A stretch of DNA of 64,000 nt from Hyparrhenia diplandra (taxonomy: Eukaryota > Streptophyta > Magnoliopsida > Poales > Poaceae). The position numbers and the translations under genes are program-made. The number at the start of each line of letters is the position of its first letter. The first letter of the stretch is position 1. Location of the stretch: NCBI GenBank assembly GCA_015847255.1, contig JADLZK010000384.1:62001-126000 (forward strand), given 5' to 3'. Under the pieces are notes generated by a model. The model was not told the origin of the DNA, did no database searches, and saw only the letters and a program-made list of their open reading frames with translations. Shown piece after piece: positions 33,082-44,705 of the stretch.

Positions 33082-36000
33082 TCACTGAGTATCTCCAAGT
33101 GATTGCAGTGCACCTCTAGCACAAGCTGAAAATAAAACAAAAAAGATTATGATTATGTCTATCAATCAAGCACGTCCATGAGCTAAACGAGCAAATATAA
33201 TGTGACTCAAGGTTTACAACAAAACTCTGTTTTTGGGTGTCATTTTCAGATTGGCTGACAGGATCACAAGAAGGCTGAAACTGAAAACAGGGTACAATAC
33301 ATCAACTACTTCCTAGATGTGTATTCGATGTTCCACCCACCGAGTGTTCAGTGGTTTCCTTATGTCTCTAAATTTTGAAGGTTTACATTGTGATTTGGGT
33401 GTGACCTTCTGTTATGGACGTGGTTGGGCTGAGGGGATTGAGGAAGAAGAGAGGGATGGCGGCTGCTGCGCTACAGCACCCGCGGGGCTACAGTACCCAT
33501 GGGTACTGTTCACAGATTGGCGGCGGCCAGGGTTTGAGGGGTAGGGGCACTAGGAACGCCGGCCGCGGGGCTCTACCCACGGCCGGCAAGAGGGAAGAGG
33601 TTTCCTTCTAATCTCTTGCTTGATTATAGATTGATACATCCCCTCTTATTATATAGAGAGGTTTGACTTGACCCCTAAGCAACCTACTAATTAACCCTAA
33701 TGGGCTAAGGCCCAATAGACTCTTGACTCCTCTAACACTACTCCCCACTCGGACTTGCAGCTCGTCCTCGAGCTGCAACCTAACGATGACACGAACAATG
33801 ACTCTAGACACAAACCTAACACCTAAGAACAAGCCTTTTACATCTCGGCTTATTTTAAATAAATTGGGACTCTTTATTGTTGACTCTTGAAGAAACAGCG
33901 GACACCCTCCGCGTGCTGGACGTGCACGTGTGTAGCCGCCTGGATCCCATAGAGACCATCGGAACGAGAGGGTTGCACGGGAACGGCTGCCTGGAAATAA
34001 TCGCAACAGCGACCAGCGAAGACGACCTCGCGGCGGCCGGTAGCATAGCCGCCTGGATCCCATGGAGACCATCGGAACGAGAGGGTTGCACGGGAACGGC
34101 TGCCTGGAAATAATCGCAACAGCGACCAGCGAAGACGACCTCGCGGCGGCCGGTAGCATAAAACGGTGACGCTAGGTAGTGCGTCCCTGCTGGTGGCGAA
34201 GTGGAAACCGCTTCCCATACCATCGCTGTCGCAAATTTGGAGTTCACGGAACGCGGAAACAACACCATGCTCGCGCATGAAGACAACAGCGCGCAGACCG
34301 ATGCGGTTGCTGGTGGCCGTCCGACATGGCGAGGACGCGCCTCCCCTTGCCGAGGTCGATCGCCGTCAAGGCCGCCTCGTGTATCTGCTGGCGCATCTCC
34401 TGTAGCCGGGCGCCCAGCGCCCGGGGAGGCAGCGTCGCTGCAGCTCGCGATCGCACTGCCGCAGACTGGCAACTACTCTCCTGCGCAAGCGACCCTTGCA
34501 CGGTTTCGGCCGCAGCAGCGATCTGATCGCCCGGCTGTGCGCCTGTGAATGGAGGCACCCGACGCCGTGGACGAGGGCCGCCGATCGCGGCGCCTGCGGA
34601 TGATGGCACTGACGTGAAGCCGATGGCGGAGGGAACCAGCTGCACCCCCGCGGATAAGTCATCCATCTGGCGCTGCAGGTTGTAGAGGAGGGTCGCGACG
34701 ACGTCCATGTGGCGCTGCAGGCTGTAGACGGCTGCCCTGAACTCGTCGAAGGCACCCGTGGAAGGTGCATGCTGCTGTGCAGGCAGGGGCGCCACGGTGG
34801 CTGTGGCGGTAGTGAACACCGACGGCGCTGCAGCCGGGAGGCGCCGCGGAGAACAGACCGGGCGGCGCAGCGGAGAACAGGGCCAGCGCAGCCCACGGAT
34901 GGCGTGGTGCGCCGGGCGGCGCAGCAGAGAACAAAGGACGGCGCAGCCCACGGATGGGCATATCCAGCCATGGCTCCGGTACCAGATTGTTATGGACGTG
35001 GTTGGGCTGAGGGGATTGAGGAAGAAGAGAGGGATGGCGGCTGCTGCGCTACCGTACCCGCGGGGCTACAGTACCCACGGGTACTGTTCACAGATTGGCG
35101 GCGGCTAGGGTTTGAGGGGTAGGGGCATAGGAACGCCGGCCGCGGGGCTCTGCCCACGGCCGGCAAGAGGGAAGGGTTTCCTTCTGACTAATCTCTTGCT
35201 TGATTATAGATTAATACATCCTCTCTTATTATATAGAGAGGTTTGACTTGACCCCTAAGCAACCTACTAATTAACCCTAATGGGTTAAGACCCAATAGAC
35301 TCTTGACTCCTCTAACACCTTCAGATTCGGCATGCAAGTGTTTAAACGGATGATATTCCCACAACCTCCTACTTGTTTCTCGGTATCTTTTCTTTTGTCC
35401 CCAAATCAAAATAAAGTTGTACTTATTATCTAAATAATCCACATTACCTTCATAGCGTAACAGAAATTTATATGACTATACCAGACTAAATAGTCACACA
35501 TTGCAGTGAACCAAACAATTAAAGACGGGGAAGTACAAGAGGCAGTACCTGCTGGAGTGTAGAAGCTCACGTAGGGAATTAAGACACGGTGAACATCGCC
35601 CATCTCACAAACCTTCCTCACCAGCAGTGACTTGAGATCAATACTGAAGATTCCATTGTCAACTGTGCTCAAGAAAATGAGATTGGCGTCTTCAGCAAAT
35701 CCACTCAACCGTGCTGAGCTCATAGGTATGTCAATCGGGAGCAACTTCTGGAGCTCCATGCGCATGATCTGCGACCATCTGGCATCTCCGTCGGGACCCG
35801 TCGTCTCTGCCGACCACAGGACTAGCATGTCGATTAGCATGATGTCATCAATGTCAAAGGTGGCTAATCCCAGCCCACCATTGCCTGCTGTCATGACCAT
35901 GGCACTGTCATAGTCACAAAAAGGAAGCTCCATCAGCCACAGGTCACGCTCACCCAGAACATCGTACCGGAGGAGAAAGCCATCGTCGGTACTGCCATCA

Positions 36001-36627
36001 AAATAGAGCGCATCCCCCACGAGCACGGCGGGCCGGTCCTGATCGAGGCAGTAGAGGTAGGTCCCGCTCCGGCTGGTCTGTGCGCTCCATGCACCGGTCT
36101 CAGACGAGTAGGAGCACGCGTAGGATTCGCACCAACCGTTGCTGCGCACGCCCGCGCAAGCCAGTAGAAACGCCCCCGCTGCAGGTGCTGTGGTCGCAGC
36201 TGGCGCCAGCGGCGCAGAGCACCGCGTGGTTGTAGTAGTAGTCGCGCGACTCGTCGGGGATCCGACGCTCGCGGCCGGTGACCGGGTCCCAGACGACGAA
36301 CTCTCTGGAGTCCTTGTCGTAGAGGAGAGCGCGGCCGTGGCGGCAGTCGCGCACGGTGCAGGTGCGGTGAGCGTCGGCGGCGGCGTGCGGGCGAAACGTT
36401 GTGGTGGGGACGAAGCGCTCGTGGCCGCCGTTGCGTAGGAAGCCGAGCACGCGGGGCGTCCCGTGGAAGTCGCGGTATCTGCGGAGGAAGGCGGGGTCGG
36501 TGAGAGTTCGGAGCCAGGGCTTGCAGACTGCGGAGGCGCGCACGAGGCCCGCGGGGTCGTCCGGCGGCAGGAGGAGCAGGATCTCGGAGACGGCATCGGT
36601 GTTCAGCTCTGGCTGCGGCGGCGCCAT
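33082..36627 (-). CDS. F-box protein, locus G, two exons, intron holding an LTR element (one frameshift)
   Basis: This is an SCF F-box adaptor of the D/G/H/I subfamily. The start at 36627 gives MAPPQPELNTDAVSEILLLL; an in-frame upstream Met at 36681 is also possible. The F-box covers about residues 5-50. RDCRHGRALLYD, VWDPVTGRERRIPDE and HAVLCAAGASCDHSTCSGG follow. At 36171-36178 two bases are missing from the G run after CSGG. The rest (FLLACAGVRSNGW, SYSSETGAWSAQTS, VLVGDALYF, LSGFAEDANLIFLSTVDNG, PYVSFYTPA) reads in a second frame. Exon 1 is 35549-36627 (1079 bp; 1081 would restore phase), with donor GTACTGC. Exon 2 (33082-33125) follows ATTTTCAG and reads ACARGALQSLGDTQ-stop. A 1.9-kb retroelement lies in the intron. 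Confidence 0.75.
33410..33737 (-). repeat. LTR, left copy
   Basis: This 328-bp copy is nearly identical to 34988-35317. Differences are few substitutions and small indels (for example a 3-base gap near 33610), so the insertion is relatively recent. Confidence 0.93.
33935..34160. repeat. 113-bp tandem repeat, two copies, inside the TRIM-like element
   Basis: 33935-34047 and 34048-34160 are almost identical, both beginning GCCGCCTGGATCCCAT and ending GGTAGCATA. This is a local duplication inside the retroelement interior. Confidence 0.9.
34988..35317 (-). repeat. LTR, right copy
   Basis: This is the 5' LTR in the element's own orientation. It is followed on the minus strand by the putative primer-binding site at 34968-34987. 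Confidence 0.93.
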
Positions 36628-39069
36628 GGAGCGATGCGAGGGTTTGGAATTGGAAGCGAAAATAGACACGACTAGCAGCACGGCATATCTTTCCTCCTAG
36701 TTTTACGAAGCTATATATCTGTCATATAAATATTGATATCCTCGTATATTTATCCTCGCGTTGGGTTTTTATTTTTTTTTACCACAGATTTGCCACTCTT
36801 ATGGCCACTCTTATTTATTTGCCACTCAAACCCCACATGTCAGTGACTTAGATGGTCCCATCTGTCATTGACACACAGCAGGTTTGCATCTATAAGAGTG
36901 GCAAATAAATAAAAAATCCTTCCCATTTACGTTGATATTTTTTCTCTTTCAGATGACCAACGGCAAACAACCCTAAGTGACCTCTAGGTGGCCCCACTAG
37001 GAGATGTACATGTTGGCAACAAATGTGCACCCACACCACATGTTGGCAGGCAAAGGGCCTCTAGGAATGCCATTTTTCAGCACTCCGTTTCCTTAAGCCG
37101 AGAACCGTAACAGGACGGCTCACGGCAAAGGGGACGTCAACGGGCCGCTCTGTTACCTCTACGCCAAGAGCGAAGGGGGTACACGCGAAAGTCTTTCCCG
37201 TGAGCATGCGGGAAGCTCACGACAAAGAATCTTTCCCGATCGATCCTTTCCCGACTCGCCTTTGCCGTGAGTAGCTCACGAGATAGGCTTTCCCGGTAGG
37301 ATATTGTCCTTAGCCATGTACGTCGCGTACATGGCAAGGGGCGGAGAGTCCGGTAGTAATAGAATTGGATTAAGGAAATAGAAAAGGAATTGGGAGAAGG
37401 AAAAAAATAAAAAATAGAGTGAGAAAGGCCATTTCAGCCTAGACTCCTAGCTGGCCAGCCCCGCTCGACCACTAGCCAAGCCGCCGGCCCAACTCAGCGC
37501 CCCCACCTTTTCCCGTGCGAGGCCATTTTCCCCTGCGAATCCAATGCGTGAGCCGGCCCAACAGGCCAAGGCCCAGCCGCACCGCATCGCAAGAGAAGGA
37601 AGTAGGCCGCTGTTGTCTTCCGCCCTGTTGCTGACCGATGGGGCCCTTTGTCATCTCCCCCACCTCCTATGTTCTGTTATGCTCGAAGAGGAAAGCGCTG
37701 GCCGGGAGCGGAGGGAATCCGATGCACACCGGGCCATCCTGGCTACCCGTTCATATGCGCCGTCAACCCCTCTCGCTCAATGCTTGCCACGCCAATGATC
37801 TGCGCCTCCCCACCTAGCTCCACTCGACAGACAAAGGGCCAACAATATCACACCCTTCACGTGACTCTGCAACAGGAGCAGGCTGACGCCATGGCCGCCC
37901 TGTGAGCCGGTCGCTTGATTTCGCAACGGCCGTTCAAAATTGGGAGCACTCAGAACACTGCAACCACCCTCAAACAATAGACTTTGCCCGGGAACCCTTG
38001 ATCACCGCTCGATTGGCCTTTCTGCCAATCCAGCCGTCTGCAATGGCCATGAGCAACCGCCACCTATAAAGCCTCGCACCTGGAGCCCCTAGGGTTTTCC
38101 CAAAGCGTCGCCGCCGCCTTGGTGGCTTTGCCCTTCCCTCTTGCTTGCCAAACCAAGAAGGAGAAGAGGAAGAGTGATCAAGAAAGGGGGCGGGGAAAGG
38201 AAGGAGCTGCACCACCGCTGCTATCGCCGGAGTTGTCTATCGCTGGGAACAGCCACTGCTGAACCAAGGACCGGAGCGAGGAGGGAGCTGCAGGTATCAC
38301 TACGCTGCTGCCCTGGACCGTCTACACCACAATCTCGGACCCCCAACAGAGCCACCCCGCAAGAAGCCACGGTGAGTCCACCTCTCCGCTCATCGACGTT
38401 ACAACACCGCTGCATTCCGACAACTGTAGGTTAGCAGCAGCCCGTAGAATGCCACCACTGAGCTCGCGTAGCCTTAGAACGTCTAAGGCGTTTACTTGTT
38501 TGGACTTAGGAGAGCCTTGGGTGCCAAAAAACGCCGCCACGCCATATGAGCGCATCCATGGCATGTCTGTTCTCGACGCCTCCGGCTACCTGATGTCGCG
38601 AGGATAGGCCGTTGAGTTCTGCCAAACCATGCCAGACCTAGCCACCGTGTTAGGGAGGAGTAAAGCCTTGCCCTTGCCCATTTTTTGGGGAGCCACCAAG
38701 CACTGTTGCAGCTCCGCCGTGCACCTTCACCGCGTGCAGACTCTGTTGTGCATATTTTTCATCGCCGACGAACCTTTAAGTTCCTATGTGATCCCAATCG
38801 GAGTAAAAGGAGGCCCTTTGGCCTTGGTTGCGACTGCAACCACCTCGTCGCCGCTCGTCGTCACCTTCCGCCGGTCAGCTCCGCTGTGCTGCATCAACCG
38901 GCTGCCTGCTAAGCCCTAGTCGCAGCCCTAAGCCACTCGGTGCCCTAGCCTAAACTCACCATAGGTGCCTATATAGAGAAGCAGAGTTTTACAACAAAAT
39001 CAAAAAACATAAAAAAATCATAGAAATTTGATCCAGAGGAACTATAAGAGTAAATAACCGTTTGGGAGT
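36628..39069. other. Intergenic stretch of transposon-like debris
   Basis: No host gene is supported. A perfect 17-bp inverted repeat (36811-36827 and 36896-36912) marks a small foldback. At 37080-37340 there are repeated GTGAGC/GCTCACG and TTTCCCG/CGGGAAA motifs, as in subterminal repeats of CACTA-type elements. At 38074-38100 CCTATAAAGCC is followed by leader-like GC-rich sequence, perhaps an LTR or a decayed promoter. From about 38975 the sequence resembles the flank of locus H at 43150. Confidence 0.45.
36811..36912. mobile_element. Small foldback element (17-bp perfect inverted repeat)
   Basis: TTATTTATTTGCCACTC (36811-36827) is matched exactly in reverse complement at 36896-36912, with a 68-bp loop. 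It is probably a MITE or MITE remnant. No target duplication was identified. Confidence 0.5.
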
Positions 39070-39776
39070 ACGTGAGTATATGCCAACAGAGATTCTTTGT
39101 GTGGACTCTACTACATAACAAGATCCTCACAACAACAACTTTGCAAAGCGCAACTGGCTCAATGATCCAATTTGCAAACTTTGTGGTTATGAGCCGGAAA
39201 CTCCACTCATCTCTGCAAAGATTGATCGTTCACTCAACAAGTGTGGTCCACACTCAAACGATGGTTGAACTTGCGATCAATACTAGATACGGTGGACATG
39301 ACAGGATGAATTCACCGATGTAAGCGTAGATGTCAGGCTAAATTCGAGAAGACTCAAAAGAGGAGGATTGATGGTATCATGATCTATTTTTGGTGGAATA
39401 TTTGAAAAGAGCAAAATAGCAGAACTTTTCAACAAAAATGATTGCTTGCAAACAAGTAGCGATCCTTTGCAAAGATATCCTGCAGTTCCAACTGGCTACG
39501 GAGAATCCAAGAGAGGAAGGATAGTCTCCCGATTCATGAGTTGAGTCTGCTAGCTGAACCATTGTGGTTCCTTTGAACCTTTTTCTCTTTACAGTTGGTT
39601 TTGCTCCGTTGGCCAGGGTGGGTATGGTAGCTGGTATAGAGTTGGTTACGGGACACCTGGCCTTCAGTAGTAGATATAGTAGTGGTCTGTATTTCTCTTT
39701 CTAATTCTTTGTTTTTTTGCTTTACTCGTCTAATAAAATCACGGCAAAAGCTTTTTGCCTCCTGTCTAAAAAAAGT
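39070..39776 (+). mobile_element. LINE 3' remnant with a zf-RVT zinc-knuckle region
   Basis: Plus-strand fragments in shifting frames read FFVWTLLHNKILT, RNWLNDPICKLCGYEPETPL, and then FWWNIWKE near 39390-39420. These are typical of the reverse-transcriptase zinc-binding region (zf-RVT) and the C-terminal end of LINE ORF2. A 3' end with TAATAAAATCACGG and a short A run is at 39769-39775. Several frameshifts show decay. It abuts the 3' flank of locus H. Confidence 0.68.
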
Positions 39777-40115
39777 TTCTTCACATGCATACGTGCACAC
39801 AAAACTGAATGAAATCTCTACAGTTACAAGTAGCCATGTGAACCAAACTGAACAGTAGATCAATAAACGATGCAGTTCGCAAATGAGGAACTTGATGAAT
39901 ACAGCAAGAACCAGTTTGCCATCGATCGTGATTTGGTGGTTGGGGAATAATCACAAACAGAAACATACTAAATAAGCCAATATAACAAACAGAACCATAC
40001 TAAACTAAAACGTAGTCTTCGAATCTCACAGAAAATCCGATGAGCTCAATGGCAACAAGAAATCTCCAGCTCTGCAAGAAGCATCAGCGCCCACAAAGTG
40101 ATTGATTTAAGAGGA

Positions 40116-41730
40116 TCACTGAGTGTCCACAACAAGTGATTGTAGTGCACCTCTAGCACAAGCTGAAAAATAAAACAAAAAGGATTATGATCATGTCCAG
40201 CAATCAAGAGCTAAACGAGCTATATAATGTGGCTCAAGGTTTACAAAACTGTGTTTTTGGGTGTAATTTTCAGATTGGCCAACAGGATCACAAGGGTGAA
40301 AACTGAAAACAGGAAAGTACATCAACAAACTCCTAGGCGTGTATTTGATGTTCCAACCACTGATCGAGTGTTCCATGGTTTTCTTATGTCTCTAAATTTT
40401 GAAGGTGTACATTGTGATTTGGGTGTGTGTGACCATAAGATTGGCCATGCAAGTGCTTAAACGGATGATCGATATTGCCACAACCTCCTTCTAGTTTATC
40501 GATATCTTTTCTTTTGTCCCAAAATGAAAACAAAGTTCTACTTATCTAAATAATACACATTACCTTGAAACCCTAACAGAAGTTTCTATGACTATATGCC
40601 TGACTAAATAGTCACACATCATTGCAGTGAACCAAACAAAGACGGGGAAGCACACGAGAGGCAGTACGTACCAGCAGGAGTGTAGAAGCTCACGTAGGGA
40701 ATTAAGACATTGTAAACATTGCCCATCTCACAAACCTTCGTCACCAGCAGTGTGTTGAGATCAATAGTGAAGATTCCATTGTCAACTGTGCTCAAGAAAA
40801 TGAGATTGGCGTCTTCAGCAAATCCACTCAACCTTGCTGAGCTCATGGGGATTTCCATCGGGAGCAGCTCCTGGAGATCGATGAGCATGATCTGCGACCA
40901 TCTGGCATCTCCGTAGGCTGTCGTCTCTGCCGACCACAGGACTAGCATGTCATCGTCATCAATATCAAAGGTGGCTAATCCCAGCTCACCATTGATTGCT
41001 GTCATGACCATGGCACTGTCATAGTCACAAAAAGGAAGCTTCATCAGCCACAGGTTACGCTCACCCAGAACATCGTACCGGAGGAGATCGCCACAGTCGG
41101 TGCCACCAAAATAGAGCGCATCCCCACGAGCACGGCAGGCCGGTGATCGAGGCTGTACAGGTAGGTCCCGCTCCGGCTGGTCTGTGCGCTCCAGGCACCG
41201 GTCTCAGACGAGTAGGAGCACGCGTAGGATACGCAGCAACCACTGCTGATCACGCCCGCGCAAGCCAGTAGGAACGGCCCCCCGCTGCAGGTGCTGTGGT
41301 CGCAGCTGGCGCCAGCGGCGCAGAGCACCGCGTGGCTGCTGTAGTAGGCGCGCGACTCGTCGGGGATCCGACGCTCGCGGCCGGTGACCGGGTCCCAGAC
41401 GACGAACTCTCTTGAGCTGTTGTCGTAGAGGAGAACGCGGCCGTGGCGGCAGTCGAGCACGGTGCAGTTGTGGTGAGCGTCGGAGGTGGCGTGCGGGCGG
41501 AACGTTGTGGTGGGGACGAAGCGCTCGTTGCCGCCGTTGCGTAGGAAGCCGAGCACGCAGGGCGTCCCGTGGAAGTCGCGGTATCTGCGGAGGAAGGCCG
41601 GGTCGGTGAGGGTTCGGAACCAGGGCTTGCAGACGGCGGAGGCCCTCACGAGGCCCGCGGGGTCGTCCGGCGGCAGGCGGAGCAGGATCTCGTTGACGGC
41701 GTCGGTGTTCAGCTCCGGCGGCGGCGCCAT
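40116..41730 (-). CDS. F-box protein, locus H, two exons (one frameshift)
   Basis: This is an SCF F-box adaptor very close to loci G and I. The start at 41730 gives MAPPPELNTDAVNEILLRLP; an in-frame Met at 41778 would add 16 residues. The F-box covers about residues 4-50. LDCRHGRVLLYDN, VWDPVTGRERRIPDE, CSGGPFLLACAGV and SYSSETGAWSAQTS follow. At 41122-41125 a run of four C replaces five in locus I, which breaks the frame after PAVLVG. The rest (LWLMKLPFCDYDSA, LSGFAEDANLIFLSTVDNG, IPYVSFYTPA) lies one base out. Exon 1 is 40672-41730 (1059 bp; 1060 gives the family's phase), with donor GTACGTAC. Exon 2 (40116-40162) follows TTTTTCAG and reads ACARGALQSLVVDTQ-stop. Only one 1-bp lesion separates it from an intact gene. 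Confidence 0.8.
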
Positions 41731-42124
41731 GGAGCGATGCGAGGGTTTGGAAGCGAGAATTGACACGACTTGCAGCAAGGCATATCTTTCCTCCTAGACT
41801 ACTATTTTAGGAAGCTTTTAGATCTCATATATTATATGGAACATCCACATATATTTGTCCTCGAGTCGTTTCCCATTACGTTTTGATTTATTTCAAATAT
41901 ACATGCCGAGTATATATATTAATAGAGAATTTTTACGGTGCTCGGAGGAACCGGCGGTTCCTCCCGTTGATACATTGTTTACCGGTTCCTCTCCTAAATA
42001 TAGACACGGAGGCTAGTTTAGTATTTTTCGTAGAACCTACAGCTTCTCCTCTGAGTCCTGATGCCTCCGTCCAAACCCAGGGGCGGCGCGGCCGTGTCTC
42101 CGCCTCTCCGGCGCCGGCGTCGGT

Positions 42125-42517
42125 GCCCCAAATCCTAGCGTCCAGGTACTGCAACGACGCCCTGACACTCGACATCGTGTACACGGACTGGTCCCGACGA
42201 CGGCAAGGACTTCGCGGCAGAGCAGAAGTACATGAAGGGTGACTACCTGGAGATGATGTGGCGCTGGAACGGGCTGCAGCAGAGCGTGCTGGAGCTGGGC
42301 TACAGCTTCCTGTTCACGGACGTGGACATCCTGTGGTTCCGGACGCCGTTCCCGCGGCTGCCGGCGGGGGCGCAGTTCGTCATGTCGTCGGACTTCTTCG
42401 TCGGCGACGTCAACTTGCCTGGAAACTACCCTAACGGCGGGCTCCTCAACGTCCGGTTGTCGCCGGTGACGGTCGGGTTCTACCGGCACTGGCAGGCGTC
42501 GCGTTCGCGTTCGACTT
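42125..42517 (+). pseudogene. Captured fragment of a nucleotide-diphospho-sugar transferase-like gene
   Basis: After a frame change near 42198 the sequence reads DFAAEQKYMKGDYLEMMW, then LELGYSFLFTDVDILWFR, FPRLPAGAQFVMSSDFF and YPNGGLLNVRL. This matches plant proteins of the nucleotide-diphospho-sugar transferase family (Nucleotid_trans). The DVD in FTDVDILWFR is the expected metal-binding DxD-type site. The fragment stops at 42517 without the rest of the domain. It is a piece of a gene body carried by the Pack-MULE-like element, not a working enzyme. Confidence 0.78.
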
Positions 42518-42561
42518 GAGGGCGTTCTATGTTGACGCGCGCGTGCGTGCACATACGCAGC

Positions 42562-42960
42562 AAGGATCATCGGCGCTCGGGCGTACAGGCAAGGCAACAC
42601 GGGCCTGTCGGCGGTAGATACCCACGGCCACGGCAGCCACACGGCGTCGACGGTGGCCGGGCGGGTGGTGAAGAACGTCAGCGTGGCCGGGCTGGCCGCC
42701 CGGCGTGGCGCGGCGCTGTGCCGGGCGCCAGGCTCGCGGTTTACAAGGTGTGCTGGGATCACTGGTGCAGGTCCGAGGACATCCTGACCACGTTCGACGA
42801 CGCCGTCGACCTCATCTCCTTCTCCATCGCACGCAAACTCCCAGCGCCCTACTTCGAGCAGGCGGCGGCCATCGGGGCGTTCCACGCCATGCGGGCGGAG
42901 CTTCCCGAACGCTCTAGCGGCGGCGTCCAGATGGAGTTTCCCGGCTCGCGCCGCGGACAG
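42562..42960 (+). pseudogene. Captured fragment of a subtilisin-like protease gene
   Basis: The reading IIGARAYRQGNTGLSAVDTH continues into GHGSHTASTVAG, the conserved catalytic-His region of plant subtilases (cucumisin type). GARLAVYKVCWDHWCRSEDI, LTTFDDAVDLISFSI and AAAIGAFHAMR follow after a frame change near 42715. The catalytic Asp and Ser regions are absent. It was probably captured together with, or after, the sugar-transferase fragment. Confidence 0.8.
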
Positions 42961-43142
42961 GCCCTCTCTTCTCCTCAAAAGACTAAAAATACCATTATAC
43001 CCTTTAATATCAGCTATAACTCAGTTCTAGTGCCATGGTTCCTGTCTGCCAAGTTCCTCTCATATGGTTCCTCTAACTTTTTAACCATTAAATGAGACCA
43101 AATGGAGGGTCTATATTAATTCCAAACGTGGTAAAAACTCTC

Positions 43143-44705
43143 ATATTAATAGAGAAGCAGAGTTTTACAACAAAAACATAAAATAAATTCACAGAGTAAT
43201 TATAATTGATTTTCTGTGCACCCTAAATCCGTTCATGAACTTGTAGCATTTAGTTATGATGGACAATACCTAGCACGTAGGATGAAGAAGCTTACTATGA
43301 CAGAACGTTTGAAAATTCATGCGTGAGTTGTGTGATTTGAAAAAGAAGCTAGTTACCAATTTATCCTTTACACGCAGCTATAAATGTGGAGCTAGATCTC
43401 TTCCCCTCGCATCCTCCCCACCCATCCCCCCCCCCAGATTGAGGGGCCCTCGCGCGCCATGGCATACTCACGGGCCATGGCCGGTACCCTTGGGGGACTG
43501 GCCCCATCGGCTGCGGTTAGCATGTTGCCGCGGGCCATGGCAGTTGCCTTCTCGCCGTCCTCTCCTTCCTCCGCACCGACCCCCACCCCCTTCCCCTCCC
43601 CGGGGTGGCCTTAGGCCCCGTGCCTTCGGCCGCTCTTGGATCACGGGGAGCCGGCACATGAGGTGGCCCCGCTTGCGGCGCCATAGCCCCGACACCGATG
43701 AGAGCCGCTCCCTCCCCTACCTCTGGCCCTCCTATCCTTCCTCCCTATGGGTGTGCAGGCATTGGGTCACTGTCGTCACCGCTAGACATCCTGGTGGCTT
43801 CCCCGCTCCAACGGGTGCGCGAAGGCGGGCTGCCGCTGCCTCCATCTGCGTCGCCCTCCCCTGTTGCATCATCGGAAGCCTCTCTCTCCGTCACGATCTA
43901 AGCCGGATCCCATCACCGTGCAAACTACAATGGCTGCTTCCCCTGCCCTTGAGGTCGGGGAGACCTCGACAAAGGTTGAGGCGGCTGAGCATGGTGGCTC
44001 CGCCATCTACAACATCGGCGCACGCGTGCCAAGGTGGCTCCTTTCCCAGCCTTTGGAGGTGGGGTACACCTCTACTAGGGCCGGCGAGCATGCCCCCGAT
44101 GGCACCATCGTCTCCGGCTACCCCCGGGTCCGGTCATAGCAGAGGAGGAGCGATTGACGAGATGTTTGGTCATCGTTGTGGACACATCTTATGATGAGGA
44201 CGTGGACATGAGCACCCCAAGCTCGATGTCTTCCTTGTCCACCGTCGCGCTGCGCCTCGAGTCGGTTGCCCCCTTGTTGTGCCTTTTCACCCTAGGGCCC
44301 ATTCGGAGGTGCGCACGAAGCATCGACAATGGGCAGACGATGATGGTGATGCATCCGACGATGACCTGGCCTCGTCCTACCTCGAGGCCGCACGTCTCCC
44401 ACCAAAGACTGCTTCGGTGTCAATGGGGCGCAACCGTTGCATGGTCCAGCCATGGCTTCGGGCCATGACGGGGCAGCTGGTGGACGACGTTTACCTCGGA
44501 GAAGGCGGGGGTCGCGTGGCCGACCACCTCGTTTGGTAGTTGGTGAGCAGCATTCCTGCTCGACCTGCGGAAGGTCATGTCCTTGCTTGACAGCGACTCG
44601 GCCACCCTTTCCTTGTGGTTTTTGTGGTGACTGCCACATATGGTGGCCCTTTCCTTGTGTTTTTTATGAGCACCTCATACACCGACACTAGAAAGGCTTC
44701 TAGTG
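43143..44705. other. Upstream flank of locus H, duplicated at locus I; small ORFs of unknown nature
   Basis: Sequence here matches 54150-55480. Both copies contain related plus-strand frames (43864-44139 with EVGETSTKVEAAEHGGS; 54755-55003 with KVGETSTKVQAAGHGGS). I do not recognise them; they may be part of an old retroelement. The last part (44440-44700, continuing after the CACTA element) resembles the middle of F-box locus E on the plus strand. Confidence 0.45.

Larger units (their letters stand above)
33410..35317 (-). mobile_element. Short non-autonomous LTR retrotransposon (TRIM-like) in the locus G intron
   Basis: Two LTRs of 328 and 330 bp (33410-33737 and 34988-35317) start TGTTATGG and end CCTCTAACA on the plus strand. 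They are flanked by the 5-bp duplication CCTTC (33405-33409 and 35318-35322). On the minus strand the LTR is followed by ATCTGGTACCGGAGCCATGG (34968-34987), a primer-binding-site-like sequence of the initiator-Met tRNA type. A purine tract, GAGTGGGGAGTAG (33738-33750), precedes the other LTR, which fixes orientation as minus. The roughly 1.25-kb interior lacks protease, integrase or reverse transcriptase. Its longest sense frame (34244-34951) has no known domain. The empty site is preserved at locus I (about 52740). Confidence 0.93.
41925..43142 (+). mobile_element. Pack-MULE-like element carrying fragments of two genes
   Basis: A perfect 9-bp duplication ATATTAATA (41916-41924 and 43143-43151) brackets a 1218-bp segment. 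Its ends are inverted repeats over about 12 bp (GAGAATTTTTAC against GAGAGTTTTTAC). This fits a Mutator-like element with short termini. The interior is GC-rich and holds pieces of a sugar transferase and of a subtilase on the plus strand, but no transposase. Locus I has the related flank without this segment (about 54150), confirming insertion after block duplication. Confidence 0.83.

Noticed and set aside
34244..34951. Host protein gene in the locus G intron
   Set aside because: The frame lies inside the LTR element on its sense strand, is Ala/Arg/Pro-rich and has no recognised domain; treated as retroelement interior.
42037..42978. 313-codon minus-strand frame in the Pack-MULE-like element
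   Set aside because: The plus strand clearly encodes sugar-transferase and subtilase fragments; the minus frame is their antisense.
43319..44194. 291-codon plus-strand frame upstream of locus H
   Set aside because: Composition is Pro/Ser/Arg-rich and the frame is not kept in the paralogous copy at 54330-54989, apart from short shared pieces.
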